Below, piece after piece: positions 1 to 11,370 of a stretch of DNA of 64,000 nucleotides; position 1 is the stretch's first letter; every line of letters begins with the position of its first letter. The position numbers were made by a program, and so were the translations under genes. The notes beneath the pieces are model-generated. The model did no database searches. It had not been told where the DNA came from and saw only the letters and a program-made list of their open reading frames with translations. Source of the stretch: Isoetes taiwanensis (lineage: Eukaryota > Streptophyta > Lycopodiopsida > Isoetales > Isoetaceae); NCBI GenBank assembly GCA_021234155.1, contig JAJEKV010000005.1:12222787-12286786 (forward strand). The letters are read 5' to 3'.

Positions 1-2
1 TG

Positions 3-515
3 GTGAGAGCATTGAGAATATGGAGGCACTATCTATTGGGAAAGAAGTTCCAATTAGATACGGACCATCAGAGTCTATAGCATGTCTTCACCCAACCACA
101 TCTCAACTTGAGACAAAGGAGATGGATGGAGTTCCTGGAGGAGTACGATTTTGACACCGTGTACAAGCGGGCAAGCTTCGGCGTGGTTCGCGCGCCTCTT
201 AAGGTACCCCTTGATGACGAGTTGTACCATAAGAACAAATTGTATGTACCAGAGTCATCCGGAATCAGGAAGTTAATACTCCATGACACGCACCCAATAG
301 CCGGCCATGCAGGTTTCATGAAAACCTACTTCAAGATAAAAAGTAGCTACTACTAGCCTGACATGAAGAAGCAGATAGCCAAGTACATTCGAGAATGTCA
401 GCTATGTCAGCAGACGAAGGCAGAACAACTTCGAATTCCAGGAGCATTAGAGCCATTGCCAGTGCCAAATGCCAAATGGGAAGTAATAAGCATGGACTTC
501 CTAACAGGGCTCATA
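3..515 (+). pseudogene. Ty3/gypsy pol remnant: RNase H end and integrase zinc-binding region
   Basis: One reading frame from base 3 encodes the C-terminal part of a Ty3/gypsy reverse transcriptase/RNase H (a TDHQSL-like motif followed by LRQRRWMEFLEEYDF), then the integrase H2C2 zinc-binding region with H-x-H, a Y-P-x-M segment and C-x2-C (ECQLCQQTK), then the start of the integrase core (ISMDFLTGL). This pol fragment would have reverse-transcribed and integrated an LTR retrotransposon. Two in-frame TAG stops interrupt it at 78-80 and 354-356; the second replaces a Trp codon usual at that place. Similarity stops abruptly near base 515, soon after the first integrase Asp, so the core is deleted or replaced. 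The left side runs off the window. Family assignment is firm; the element is dead. Confidence 0.9.
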
Positions 516-1641
516 GGCCTAATGGCCTGCCAGTGTGTGCAGGCAAGGCATGGGCTCGACACCTCTTGGGTGATGCGTCGCCTTCAATGAGGTTCAAGTC
601 GTAGACGGGCATTGGCCCTCTAGCTGCCTGTGATGGGCATGCATACCTTTAGAGGGAGTGTTCTCCTCCTGCATCATCGGGACTTGGGAGATGAAACTCA
701 GGAGTAGCCCCCTTGGTTATGCACCCGGTAGGCTACGGTCCAGTCCCAAGCCTTATCAGCCTATTCTGCAAAGTATGCATAGGAGGACGGATGGAGAGGA
801 CTACCCAATAGCCATGTTCCTATGCCAGCCAACCCATTGACATGAATTTTATCTGCAATGACCTCTGGAGACCCAAGCCGTCAGTCCATACCCCTTGAGT
901 CTGAGCCTTGGGTAGGATCTCCCCCATGATGATGTTGTTGACATACGTTTCTCAGGTTAAGATGGTCCCGAGGGAAGACAGGATAAATGACACGTCCATT
1001 CTTCCGAAATTGATTCCTTGCCAAGGAATTGATATCAAGTGGATGGCCTCTGTCAACTTGGTTGCCAGAGAGATGAACTCCCGACTTACGATCACGATGG
1101 GAGCATCAGAGAGCGGCAGTAGGGGATGTCACAAACAACCCATGGAACCAAATAAAACCATCTAAAAAACAATAGTGAAAAAAAGGACATGTTGATAAAA
1201 AAAACAAAAAGGTGCCAGAAAAACCACGGTGGGATCGTTTTTCCAAAAAACCACTCTCTCTTTGTGGGAATCCAGATAAACGGGCCAGGTGAATTTTTGG
1301 GGCCATTTTGATGCTGTTTTTAGCATATAAAACAATTGTGGACCAAAATTGGGGTGAGTGTGGGTCCTACTCCTCTTACACATCAATGGCATAGGACCAT
1401 GGTCTATGCCATGATTCATTTTCCCCCTGGACCCCCCAATCATTTTTATGCTTATTCTTGAGAATTTAGGAAAAATATCATGAAATATCTCACAAAAACA
1501 AAGATCAAATCATGAATCAAAGTTTGAAGAGTAACAAGCAACAACTTGAAATGGATATATGGATTAGAAGAGGATTTGTAGGAAATACAAAATGCAATAT
1601 TATATGCAATGAAAATAAATAGGAGTAGAAAATAGATCTCT
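516..1641. other. No recognised gene; probable decayed repeat DNA
   Basis: Short open stretches occur on both strands but none shows a family motif, plausible splice structure or coding-like composition. The first half (to about 1100) is of moderate GC and may be the remainder of the retrotransposon to its left. The second half is AT-rich. I see nothing else to annotate. Confidence 0.5.
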
Positions 1642-3726
1642 CACTACAAGAGAAATGTACCTATAGTGTCTAGTGTAATGTCAACTTTTTTGACACAAAC
1701 AGAACCTGTCAAAACCCAATTATTGTCACAGCCTTGCCACTATACTTGTCGTGATCATTTGTCACAAACATGCCACAATAGCGTCAAATGTTGTGACAAG
1801 CTTGTGGCTTCAATTTATGACATAATGTTGACACAAAATCAATTTGGAACTATATGGCAGTCTAGAAAATGGCGAACTTGTGACAATATTTTAACAACAT
1901 TGTGATAAATAAATAGAAGGCCATATGAACACTATTACATCAACATTATCGCAAGCTAGTGACAAAGTAGTAGCTATCATTCATCCACAATAAGACAATC
2001 AATAAGAAAAGTTGTGACCCATTTTGTAGCTAACAAATAGCTAGTGTTGTGACCACATTGTGATAAATAAATAAAGCTTATACCGCATCATGGCAATGTA
2101 GTGACAATATAGTAGCTATATTTCCAACAACTAATGAGAAATTTTGTGACTAGTTTGGTGTCTAAAGAAACACTATTTTTCATTGTTGTGACGACATTAT
2201 GATAGATAAATAAACAATTGATAACAATTTCTATGAGTTTTGTGTCTAGGTAATAGCTAATTTAAGACGATTTATGCATTGTATCTTGTGTCAAAAGGAT
2301 AAACATCCAAGTAATTTTTTTTTTTGCTTGAATAACAAATATTCTGATTTCTGAAATTCGATAACAAAAAAGCCAAAGTAATAAAGTTTCATTGATCAAC
2401 AATGAATTTCCAACATAACAAATGCCCATAAAAAATGAGTTGAGGCAAGTGTATTAAATATTAATGTCAAGAAAAATAATCAATATCGCCAATTCAATGC
2501 TCTCTATTTGTTGGTTCATCTCCATGATCCTCTTCATTTACATTGCCTTCATGACCTTCATTGTCTTCTTTGTTGTTATCCTGTTGATTATATTTGTAAA
2601 GCATATTGTTAGAAATTTCATAACTATATATCAATAATAGAGCTTCCTCTCTTACCTCATCAGAATCATCCACATAACATATAGCCCCGAATGTAAAAAA
2701 AGTACAAGTGTAAGAACAATGTATGAATACGACGTTGAAAATGACAAAATGTACAAATATACTTACACCACCAAACCGTGAATATGAACTTTCATTTTCT
2801 CATCGGTGGACAAGCAAAAATGTCTTATAATCAACTTCATTCTATTTACAATGCGTGATGACTTTTTACATACTTTTCCAACGAATAGTAAATCTCCACC
2901 ATGACCATGGTTGAATCAGAGAGCCCAAAGGGCCCCCTTAAAATGATCAACCCATCATTCAACCTGGTTAACTTGTTCACTTAGGATGAATGGGAGATAT
3001 GAAATGATAATTGCTTGCCCATGATGATGTCCTTCATCAAGTTGAGTTGGTCGGCTCGACAAAGACCGAATCTTCTTTGCATGTTCTTGGCCGAATCCGA
3101 TAAGAACGATTAGACTTGCCTTTACATTTGTTGCACCAACAAGCTACGCCCGATGGAGATAGAAAGCCTTGCTTGGGTCTCGTCTAGCACGTTCCCCTTC
3201 ATCCGACCGTGTCCAAATCATTCTTTCTATCAAGTAACATTCCTTAGCACAATACCAAATCTTTAATGATATATGAATACCAAACTCAATTCTACTAATA
3301 TATTAGATACAAATTGGATGGCATTATGTTATAAATCTCATAGAAATGTTATAATGATGGAGTTATAAATTTGTTAAAAAATTGTTGCAACAACCCACTT
3401 AAATTGCAATATAAAGTTGACAAAATGCTCCTCACAAGATATTAGATGAAATTTTGGATAATCGTTTTGTTATAAGTCTTAAAAAAGTTAGCACAACTTA
3501 GCTTAAATATTGTTCAAAAAGTTGTTGCAAAAACCTACTTAACATGCGATAGAAAGTTGACAAAAGGAGGTCATTGCTTTGACAAAAGATTTGACACTAT
3601 GTAGTAGACACAATGTTGACACAACACAAGCACTTTGTGTCAAGATAGTAGTGGTCGACACAAATTTGTCACTACATATGGGACTTGTCACAAGGGTTGA
3701 CACTATACCCCCATCCTCTTGTAGTG
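1642..3726. mobile_element. Non-autonomous CACTA (EnSpm) DNA transposon, complete
   Basis: The element begins CACTACAAGAG at 1642 and ends with its reverse complement CTCTTGTAGTG at 3716-3726. The inverted similarity continues inward to a shared TATAGTGTC block, giving termini of 28-29 bp. The three bases outside each end are TCT (1639-1641 and 3727-3729), a 3-bp target duplication as expected for CACTA elements. Subterminal regions carry many copies of a TTGTGAC / TTGACACAA-type motif in both orientations (1670-2290 and 3540-3725), the usual TnpA-type binding-site arrangement in this superfamily. No long transposase ORF is present; the middle (about 2480-3240) has only broken frames, including an acidic stretch on the minus strand. 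It would need a transposase from elsewhere. Confidence 0.92.
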
Positions 3727-5237
3727 TCTGGGAAGTGCAGCTTAAAACAGGAAGAAACCCCGAGGAGCTAAAGATCCTAGGAAGCCAGTGATGCAACAAG
3801 ATTTTCTCTAAAAACTAAGCTTGCTATGGATATTCAAATGTACCTCAGGTAAAGCCATCATCCTTACAATCATAAGGGTATTCATTTGGATGAGTAGGTC
3901 GAAATTGTGCCTTGTTGTCATGTGCGTATAAGATTCAAATTCAGCTACCATAGGAATCAATGAAGGTCACTGCTGGTATATATTCAAGAGCTAGTGCAAT
4001 TACAACCATGTTGATGAAATGATGCAGAAGCATGTACCTGTCTTTAGCCTGGATAAGAATGGCAAGAACAATAATACAAACTTACAAAAATGTGTTTTGG
4101 TCGTGTAGTTAAGAGAGCAACAAACCATGTATCAATGAAGTAAAGTAGGGAAACAAGTCTGCCCAGGTATAATTGTCTAACAACCTCTCTATCTCCTTCC
4201 ACTATGCTATAAAATCGTATAATTGTCTAATGGTTGTATGGGCCTAACCAGAGAAGCAAATCGATGGTAGAAAGAACCCAATCGATGCAAATATACCTTA
4301 CAGTTATGGAAATGAAAGCAACAAAGCCTCTTACTACCCAGCACGCATAATGGACGTAATTTCCATGAATTTTGGTGTCCGTTGATGACATCAAACTGTG
4401 AAAAGATCATCCACATTGTAGAAAAATCCAGCTTGCTACAACGTGGATAGCCTCAAAATGCACGAAAGACGAGTTTGTGTTTGTGCAAAAGTGCTAAAAA
4501 GCGATAAATAGGGGGTTCGGGAAATAGAAATGTTTGCACCATTACGATAAATTTATTGTAATAATTGTTCATATCGGCCGGGTTCATGAATCCCACTATC
4601 CCCTAAGATTTGCATAGTGGTCATAAACCCATATGACATCATCGCATGGAAAAGTGGACAGAAGGTCGCACCATGTGTCAATTCCCTCCATCGAATGGCT
4701 AAACTTTGCCTCCCCCGCGTTCCATTATCTCTAACAACATGGAAGATGGGTCGGTGCGATTGATCACATGCTGCCACATGGCAATCCTCCACAATGCGGA
4801 ATGGAAATAAGGGGTGCCATTTAAAACATCCAAAGAAGATCCAAGAAATTCACTAAAAGCTACCTTAACCACTAGCCCACGCAGATTAACTTAATCCGAT
4901 CATTGCCCACCGCCGGATCAAAGCAGGGTTCGGTCATATAACCTCCCAAATATTCTATTTTTGAAGTATATTCTAGAGATTACTGGTGATAACCCCCAAA
5001 TATGCCTAAATGTCAGAGTATTCCATTGCAACGGCTTTTTTTGTGCCATGTTTCAAAGACTGATCTTCATCATTGACATCTGTTTGGGCATAAAATAGAG
5101 ATTTGAGCCTTCGAAGCTCAAATATGACATGCAACATAGCTTTAGATCGAGAAAAACAAAGTTGATTCATATAGATGATCCAAATGCAGTGAGGGGCTAG
5201 CTCACATTAGAATCAGCCACGCCTGACCATGGCCCCA

Positions 5238-5345
5238 AGCTCTTAGAAATGTAAGTTATATGCGGGTTGTGAATTTGACACGTTGAACATCTTTGTTAAA
5301 AATGCAAGTTATATGCAAGGTTGTGAATTTGACATGTTGAACATG
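5238..5345. repeat. Tandem duplication, about 60-bp unit
   Basis: The phrase AAGTTATATGC, a variable short spacer, then GGTTGTGAATTTGACA and GTTGAACAT occurs twice in direct orientation, with small differences between copies. Confidence 0.7.
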
Positions 5346-5508
5346 CTTTTGCCAATATTAGCTTCAATTTTGAAGCCATGTAAATGACTTGCAGATGTTT
5401 TATTTAATATATTCTCATTGCTTGAAATCCTTATGTAATCCTTAGGTAATTCTTTGCTAACATATGACAATTAATTAACTAATTTATGCTATCTACACCT
5501 ATTTCATT

Positions 5509-5821
5509 TGCATTGTTATGTAGTTACCGGTTCACACAATTTGCCTTACAAATAATGTCTAGCATTACAAAGCACCCAGAGGTCTAGTTCGAGAAGGGAA
5601 TCCTCATTGAGTTCAATTCCCTCAATATGGTGACTTATAGGTCCCTTTAATATCCATCACCTTTTCGTTTGCATTGTTATGTAGTTATCAAGTGCATACA
5701 CAATAGCCTTACAAATAATGTCTAGCATTGCAAAGTGCCCAGAGGTCCAGCGAGAAGGGAATCCTCATTGAGTTCAATTCCCTCAATATGGTGACTTATA
5801 GGTCCCTTTAATATCCATTAA
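5509..5821. repeat. Tandem duplication, 161-bp unit, two copies
   Basis: Copies start at TGCATTGTTATGTAGTTA (5509 and 5670). The distal 75 bp of each copy are almost identical, while the proximal part has diverged more. Each copy holds a small dyad (GAAGGGAAT versus ATTCCCTC). No coding potential is visible. Confidence 0.85.
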
Positions 5822-7062
5822 GCAGAAGTGTGGCATTAAGTTTTGAATCTATTGTCGAATAGAATTGAATGAAACCAACGCATTAGATTAACATGCTCAA
5901 CAATTGTAGTATGTTATGGGAAAGGTTAAGCCCCAAACTTTAGCACCAAGGTTCCAAGCTTCAGCTAGTCATTCTAATAGGAAATATTGCTTGCAATGTT
6001 ATCTTTTGATTATCAAGGCTTCAAAACTTTAATTCAACTTTGGCGAGCATACATTAAATGCTCACACCATCCTAAACTCGCAGGAATAGCATTCAGGAGG
6101 AGAGTATACCACACAACGTTCTCATAAGAAGAGCATTTGGAAGGGGGTATATCACAGACTGTTCCAAATTCACACAATTTTCCAAACTATAAGTGAGTGG
6201 GTAAGAGAAATGTTCGCAACGGTTTGTGCGATTTTTATTAGTTGCAAACCCCCACAACCCAGAGCTTGCCGAGGAAACATGCATTGATATTACTTCAAAT
6301 GATTGCAGTCCTCTTCAGATTCTACGTATATGCACATGTGCTCCTGCACACTTTATCAAGGATTCATAACCTCTAGTATATTCTTAGCTTCTACACCAAG
6401 TTGTGAGAAGATGAGCAGCATCAACTCAAGAAAGACTCGTGATCAGATGCATAAGATACTTTTTCCAAGCGTAATTAAACTCCATATTTCCTATGCCTTA
6501 TCCAGTGCTTATGTTAAGTAACTAAACATCCCGTTCTCTGAATGAAGTTTCAAAAGAGAATCAAACATCGTAAACCTGCTTCGATTAGATAAGATGCAAA
6601 ACTAGAGAATATTATTAGTCCCCTATCTTATATATCAAACAAGTGTTTGCCACTTCAGGCAACCCAAAAAATTGCTAGAGCATCTACAGTCTATGTGTAT
6701 GGATCTTATTCTCGAGCTCTGACTAGAATGTTGTTTGTTCGCATCTCGAGCCTTAGCATCTAATAACAATCCATCAAATATAAATGGGGCAATTTGGGGC
6801 ACAATAAGAACTGGAAAACTCCAAAAGCCCTTAAGTTTTGCAAAAGTTGTCAAAATTCTAGTTTAGATTTTTTTTTTTTTTTTTTTTTTTTGGCTACAAA
6901 TGACTGTAACCAATGTGTCTTTTTAGATCATTTGTAGATGCGGATAAGAATTTTCTATCAAAACTAATCGGAGTCCAAAGTTTAAGTTATGCTCTCCTAA
7001 ATCCTTAACATTGTTTTGTATATTAAAACAACATCACTTTTGATTATGGACTTTGTTTCTCG

Positions 7063-7140
7063 TGGAAGGGCTCTCGCTCAACGGATCAAAGGTATGCTGG
7101 GGATAATAGGCTGATGATTTTCAAGAGCTTCTATAAAGAC
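7063..7140 (+). pseudogene. Nuclear scrap of mitochondrial large-subunit (26S) rRNA, domain V
   Basis: The stretch TGGAAGGGC, TCGCTCAACGGAT, AAAGGTA, GGGGATAA, AGGCTGATGA and CAAGAG follows the highly conserved peptidyl-transferase region of bacterial-type LSU rRNA in the right order and spacing. GACTCCCAAGAGCTC-type wording, seen here as GATTTTCAAGAGCTT, points to plant mitochondrial rather than plastid 23S. Most differences from the conserved sequence are C to T, as expected when methylated cytosines decay in a silenced nuclear copy. Only about 75 bp are recognisable and the flanks are unrelated, so this is an old NUMT and not a working rRNA gene. Confidence 0.8.
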
Positions 7141-7289
7141 CAAATAGGTTTATTGGATATTCACTTTAAAAATTGTTGCATAGTAAATTTGAACATTACG
7201 CACATGCTACAATTTCAAAGCATACATTAGCAATGTCGTTTAGATATAGTGCAAGAGTTCTTGCAAGGGAACATTATTCCTCACCCCAT

Positions 7290-7722
7290 GTAATGTTTAG
7301 GGCTTTAAGTTGCTCGATCCAGAAGCTACGCACTATAATATTAATAATGTGCTATAGTAAATTCACTATAGAAAAGGTATTGACCCGTTCCACTGTACAA
7401 ACTTTGACTTTACACTCGACCACCCAATCTCGAGCTTTTGTGATTAATCAATTCTTCTATAAAACTCTGTGTATGAATCGATGCATCAACCAATGGCTTC
7501 ATCTTGGTTTTAAATTACTCGATCCGGCCACTATGCACTGCAATATTAATAATGTGCTATAGTAGATTCACTGTGACCCATTCACTGTACAAACTTTGAC
7601 TGTACATCCGAGAACGCAATCTCGAGCTCCCGTGATTCGATTCTGCTATACAACTCTGTGTATGAATCGATGCATCAATCAATGACTTCATCTAAGTCTT
7701 AGATTGCTTGATCTGGCTACCA
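7290..7722. repeat. Two diverged tandem copies of a ~205-bp unit next to the LTR
   Basis: A unit running from a CTCGATCC...ACTATGCACTGCAATATT-like start, through CACTGTACAAACTTTGACT, to GTGTATGAATCGATGCATCAA and CTTCATCT occurs twice (about 7310-7515 and 7516-7720), with the start repeated a third time beside the LTR. On the minus strand the unit lies directly after the LTR, so it may be 5'-untranslated sequence of a retroelement. That role is inferred from position only. Confidence 0.75.
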
Positions 7723-7919
7723 TGTTGGACAGACAATTTGAATTCTAATTTGGCTCGAACTCTTGAAGAATGTAAAGAAAGATGCAAGATACAAGCACAA
7801 GCTAACCAATGCTATGGAGTGAATCAACTAGTATGAGGCGTGACTATGGCTAATATATGGAGTGCCATGTCAGCAACAAGTGATGACTCAGCATGCATAG
7901 TCATCATCATACTCTAACA
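7723..7919 (-). mobile_element. Short LTR (197 bp) of a Ty1/copia-type element
   Basis: Read on the minus strand the segment starts TGTTAGAGTATGATGATGAC and ends TCCAACA, the TG...CA form of an LTR. Immediately upstream on that strand is a polypurine tract, CAGGGGGGA, the standard copia arrangement of PPT followed by TGTTAGA. Upstream of this lies a copia RNase H remnant in the same orientation (9240-9540). Directly after the LTR comes TGGTAGCCAGATC, which loosely resembles an initiator-Met tRNA primer site. If that is real, one LTR is shared by two internal regions. No target duplication could be identified. Confidence 0.7.
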
Positions 7920-8900
7920 TCCCCCCTGATGACGTGCATGGCTGAAAAATAAAACTAGAAATCCTAGGCTTAACATCCCCCCTGAGATGTTACACGTCCT
8001 GAAATTCAGCATATAAAGCAAGCTTACCCACATAAGTAACCATGGCTGCCATTGGAACTTGGTTTTAAACCATACTCTCCTGTTCCTGTACCATTCTCGT
8101 GCCTTTGTGATGTAGACATTCACATTATTGATATAAGCATGGAACTTATAACCCATATCAGCAATATATATCTTCTGTAGTGCATATCCCTTTCTCAAAA
8201 AATCTGATTCAGTGCTATGGTAGAACTCACAAATCGCATCTGATCTTAGTGACCATCTTCCAATCATATCAGTATCATACAAATCCAATGAATTATTGTT
8301 TGAAGATTCAGATTGATCCACCCCAAACTGCCCTGGTAGACTTTCAGTAGAGTGACTTGTATGGTCACATATATCAAGAATAATTAATACCTGATTTCTC
8401 AAATGCAAGCACCTGTAATTTACCTTTAGCCTATTGGTTAATCCTCCAATATCAAGGTAAGAAATATACCCCAAACAGTCATCCAAGTTAGAATGATCCT
8501 CCACCTTCCCATCATGTGTGCAACCAAATGAAATGTTTAAACACATATAAAGAGGTAGTTCTAGCTGTTGGGTACAAACCTGAGACATAATAGAAGCAAA
8601 ATCATAAGTCTTCGCATCAAGATTCAGCCAAGGAAACTGGACAAGCAATTCTTCTTCCATATCACTGTCATGGGTAAGTATTTCCTTCCTCAAATTATAT
8701 GTGTCATAAAGCCCTGCAAATTGATCTGCATCATGCATAAGAATCTGAATGAGGCCTGGTTGATTATTGTCACAAAACTGTGAAGGTACAACTAGATGTG
8801 ACAGATCAAGCTTAGGTTCCAAAAAATTATCATAGTTTTCTTGTAATATGCCCATGTCCTGTTGTGCCTTTGCGAGAATATCATTCCAAAGCTCCTTCAC
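7914..8900 (-). CDS. Unidentified 328-aa ORF at the 3' end of a copia element
   Basis: An uninterrupted ORF lies between the RNase H remnant and the 3' LTR, and its last codons are TGT TAG, the first six bases of the LTR itself. I do not recognise the family. The N-terminal two thirds are acidic and hydrophilic, with several Asp/Leu-rich stretches. The C-terminal 60 residues contain two hydrophobic segments (about residues 286-300 and 308-322) that could be membrane-associated. Position downstream of pol and just before the polypurine tract matches the extra 3' ORFs of some plant copia elements, which may be envelope-like or captured from the host; neither origin is shown here. Being open while the neighbouring pol is broken is notable. 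Alternative: a chance ORF in low-GC DNA, unlikely at this length. Confidence 0.5.
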   Translation of the reverse strand: MKELWNDILAKAQQDMGILQENYDNFLEPKLDLSHLVVPSQFCDNNQPGLIQILMHDADQFAGLYDTYNLRKEILTHDSDMEEELLVQFPWLNLDAKTYDFASIMSQVCTQQLELPLYMCLNISFGCTHDGKVEDHSNLDDCLGYISYLDIGGLTNRLKVNYRCLHLRNQVLIILDICDHTSHSTESLPGQFGVDQSESSNNNSLDLYDTDMIGRWSLRSDAICEFYHSTESDFLRKGYALQKIYIADMGYKFHAYINNVNVYITKAREWYRNRRVWFKTKFQWQPWLLMWVSLLYMLNFRTCNISGGMLSLGFLVLFFSHARHQGGC

Positions 8901-9239
8901 AACACAATAATCATTGTAGATAGTATCAAATTCTAAAACAAAAAAACTCGCACTTAGGGTATTTCCTACTATAAAAAGGGCTCACAAACATTCACCTTAA
9001 ATTCCAATGGTTACAATAAACCTTCATACTTCAATCTTAACTTAACCATTAAACCTAAGATAGTGTAGGTAATATAGTAGCACATAAACTTGTCTACCTC
9101 AACCATGTGCCTAGGTTAGAACCTAGGTAATTTGTCAATGTCTGAGATGTGGTCATCAATAGTTGTATAATTTTTACATGACTATAGCTTCATTCCCAAT
9201 TCATATTATAAGCAGTACATTGTCTTTGTTGATTTAGTG

Positions 9240-9540
9240 CAACAAACCTTATCTCTGGCAATGCCTTGGTCAAATCAACCAACTGATTTGATGTGCTCAC
9301 ATAACATAATTTGATTAGTCCTTTTGCTTATAACTCCAATTTAACATGCTTGAATCTCTCACGCAAAATAGGATCTTTCGACATAGTAATACAACTGGTA
9401 TTGTCACAAAGCAACTGGATCACATTCTTCAAAGCAAAGTTCAATAATCAGTCTTCTTTCGTAGGCCAGTTCTTTGGTAGCTAGAGTGACAGAAGCATAT
9501 TCTGTTTCTACACTAGACATAGCAGTGGAGCTAAGAATAA
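9240..9540 (-). pseudogene. Ty1/copia reverse transcriptase / RNase H remnant
   Basis: The minus strand encodes, with stops, the distal RNase H region of a copia polyprotein: an AMSSVETEYASV block (normally SST-E-AEY), then ATKELAY, QLLCDNTSCITMSKDP (CDN-x-SA-x-x-x-x-x-NP type), RERFKHVKLE, and a final VSTSNQLVDLTKALP block. The catalytic-type Glu of ETEY and Asp of CDN remain, but the frame is interrupted and upstream reverse transcriptase motifs are missing. Orientation and distance tie it to the LTR and 3' ORF to its left. Confidence 0.88.
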
Positions 9541-10436
9541 AACAAATTAGTAGCTAAGACAATCAAATAACAAACTAGCGAAATGCATAGGGTGATATCA
9601 CAAAAGTATCATTTCGGTATACAAAGAAAATATCAAATTATGGGAAATATTACTGAAAATTAGTGATCCAAAAGGCACAAAGCGAAAGATCCAAAAACAA
9701 AAGCTACCTTCTTCATATATCATGTTTTCTTCCATCAAAATCCACATTTTCCCTTATGTTTGCATTTGCTTGCTTGCATCACATGTCCTTCCACTGGCTA
9801 AAGCATGGAAGAGAAGGGCTTCCTCATGTAATCCCTCGCCTAAAAAACTGAATTGTTTTGCAGTTGAATTATTCGCTCAGGTGAATGGTTAAAGTTGGAA
9901 TATGAGCGCATATGCTGCAACATACACAGAGGCACTGGCGCAATGTCTTGCTTGTCAAGGAGCGCAAGCTTTTGCTTCACATGTTGAGACTAAACACACT
10001 TCAAATGTGTGTGTAGGCACTCGTAGTTAATGAGATGTCAAACTTCTGGTAAATAGGCAGATAAGATTGGAAATTGTTTGCTTGAGCTTTAATGTGAAAA
10101 CACAAGTAGGGAAACTTAAGTGTTGGAAAAAAACAGATGTCAAAGTTGTAGCGACAAAAAGCATTGTATCTTTATAGAATGGCAATTTACATCCTTGAGC
10201 TGATCATGTACTAGAACTATGCAAATGACAAATTTATGTAACAATGCTAGTTCCAAAAGAAAGTTGATTATGAGAAAAAAAGGATAACATCAGCTAATAT
10301 TGACAACTGCTAAAGTTTTATCATGTATGAAATATTTAAAAATTCAATTTCAAAATGGACTGTTTAATTATCCAACATTTGAGGCTAAATTCAATCCAAA
10401 TTTCTCTACGATCTAAGATTCAGGACCAATATCATC
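9541..10436. other. Intergenic, no recognised gene
   Basis: AT-rich, only short ORFs without motifs. It may include decayed upstream parts of the copia element, but nothing identifiable remains. Confidence 0.5.
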
Positions 10437-11370
10437 ATGGGTTTTGTTTTTTCAAGGATGTTTGATCAGTTTTTTCCAAAGCAAAATGTGCACATTCTTA
10501 TGGTTGGCCTTTGTAATGCTTGTAAAACAACAATTTTCTACAAGTTTAAGCTGGGTGAAATTGTAACAACAATCCCAACAATCGGTATGATAAACCTTTT
10601 TGAGATCGATCTAAGCTCACCTTTTTATATTATGTTCTGATGGTCAATTATTAGATTTTTAGTTGCATATATTAAAGAGCAGAAGTGGAATTTTCTACAT
10701 CTTTTATCTTTTATGGATAGTAATTAAGGTTCAATACCAAGATATGGACAAAGAACTTGGATATTTCACCTTATTGAGTTGTATACTTCATTTTCCAGGT
10801 TTTAGTGTTGAAGATGTAGAATATAAGAGTATTAGTTTCACTATATGGGATGATGGAGATCAACACAAGGTAATGGCATTGAATATGATGGATCTAGAGT
10901 ATTATATAATTTTCTTGTGTTTTTTGTTTTATTGTCTTATATTTTATGTTCTACTTCTTTAGTTAAAATTGAGTCCTTTTTCATTTACAGAATTGTCCCC
11001 ACTAGAGGCATTACTTCCATAATACATAGGGACTTATCTTTGTAATTGACAGTAGTGATAGAGATTGTGTCACAAAAGCTAAGGATGAGTTGCATTTGAT
11101 TCTAAATGAGGCATGCCACAAACCTCCCCTTATCTCGCAGTTTTGTTGATTTTACTCTTGTGAATTAATCATGTAATATTTAACTGAAATATCACTCATT
11201 TCTGTTGTTTATTCTACGTCTTTATCTCTATATAACATAGAAATGTATAACCCCTTTTTTATGCTTTTGCATGAAGAATTACGTGATGCAATTCTTCTTA
11301 TTTTTGCAAACAAGCAAGATCTATCTAATGCAAAGAATGTTGTTGAGATGACAGAAAACTTGGATTGTGT
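10437..11370 (+). pseudogene. ARF-family small GTPase pseudogene with introns
   Basis: Four exon-like pieces read in order as an ADP-ribosylation factor, the GTPase that recruits vesicle coats at Golgi membranes. Exon 1 (10437-10584) gives the N-terminal Gly at position 2, a P-loop region and [11 protein letters not shown], and ends at a GT donor. Exon 2 (10799-10869), after TTTTCCAG, gives the VEYKSISFTIWD switch II region. Exon 3 (about 10991-11110) gives the RDC...DELHLILNE helix, and exon 4 (about 11272-11370) gives ANKQD. Damage: the P-loop reads GLCNACKT in place of a G-x4-GKT, the WD-x-GGQ motif reads WDDGDQ, exon 3 has a frameshift and a TAG in place of a Gln codon, and the C-terminal third is absent. 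Retained introns at fitting phases show a duplicated, not reverse-transcribed, copy. Confidence 0.9.

Larger units (their letters stand above)
3727..7062. other. Intergenic, no recognised gene
   Basis: About 3.3 kb without a supportable gene. It contains two local tandem duplications (listed separately) and a run of about 24 T at 6867-6891. ORFs are short and carry no recognisable motif. Confidence 0.5.

Noticed and set aside
7709-7723. A certain initiator-Met primer site after the short LTR
   Set aside because: TGGTAGCCAGATC needs an insertion and substitutions to match TGGTATCAGAGC; kept only as a possibility.
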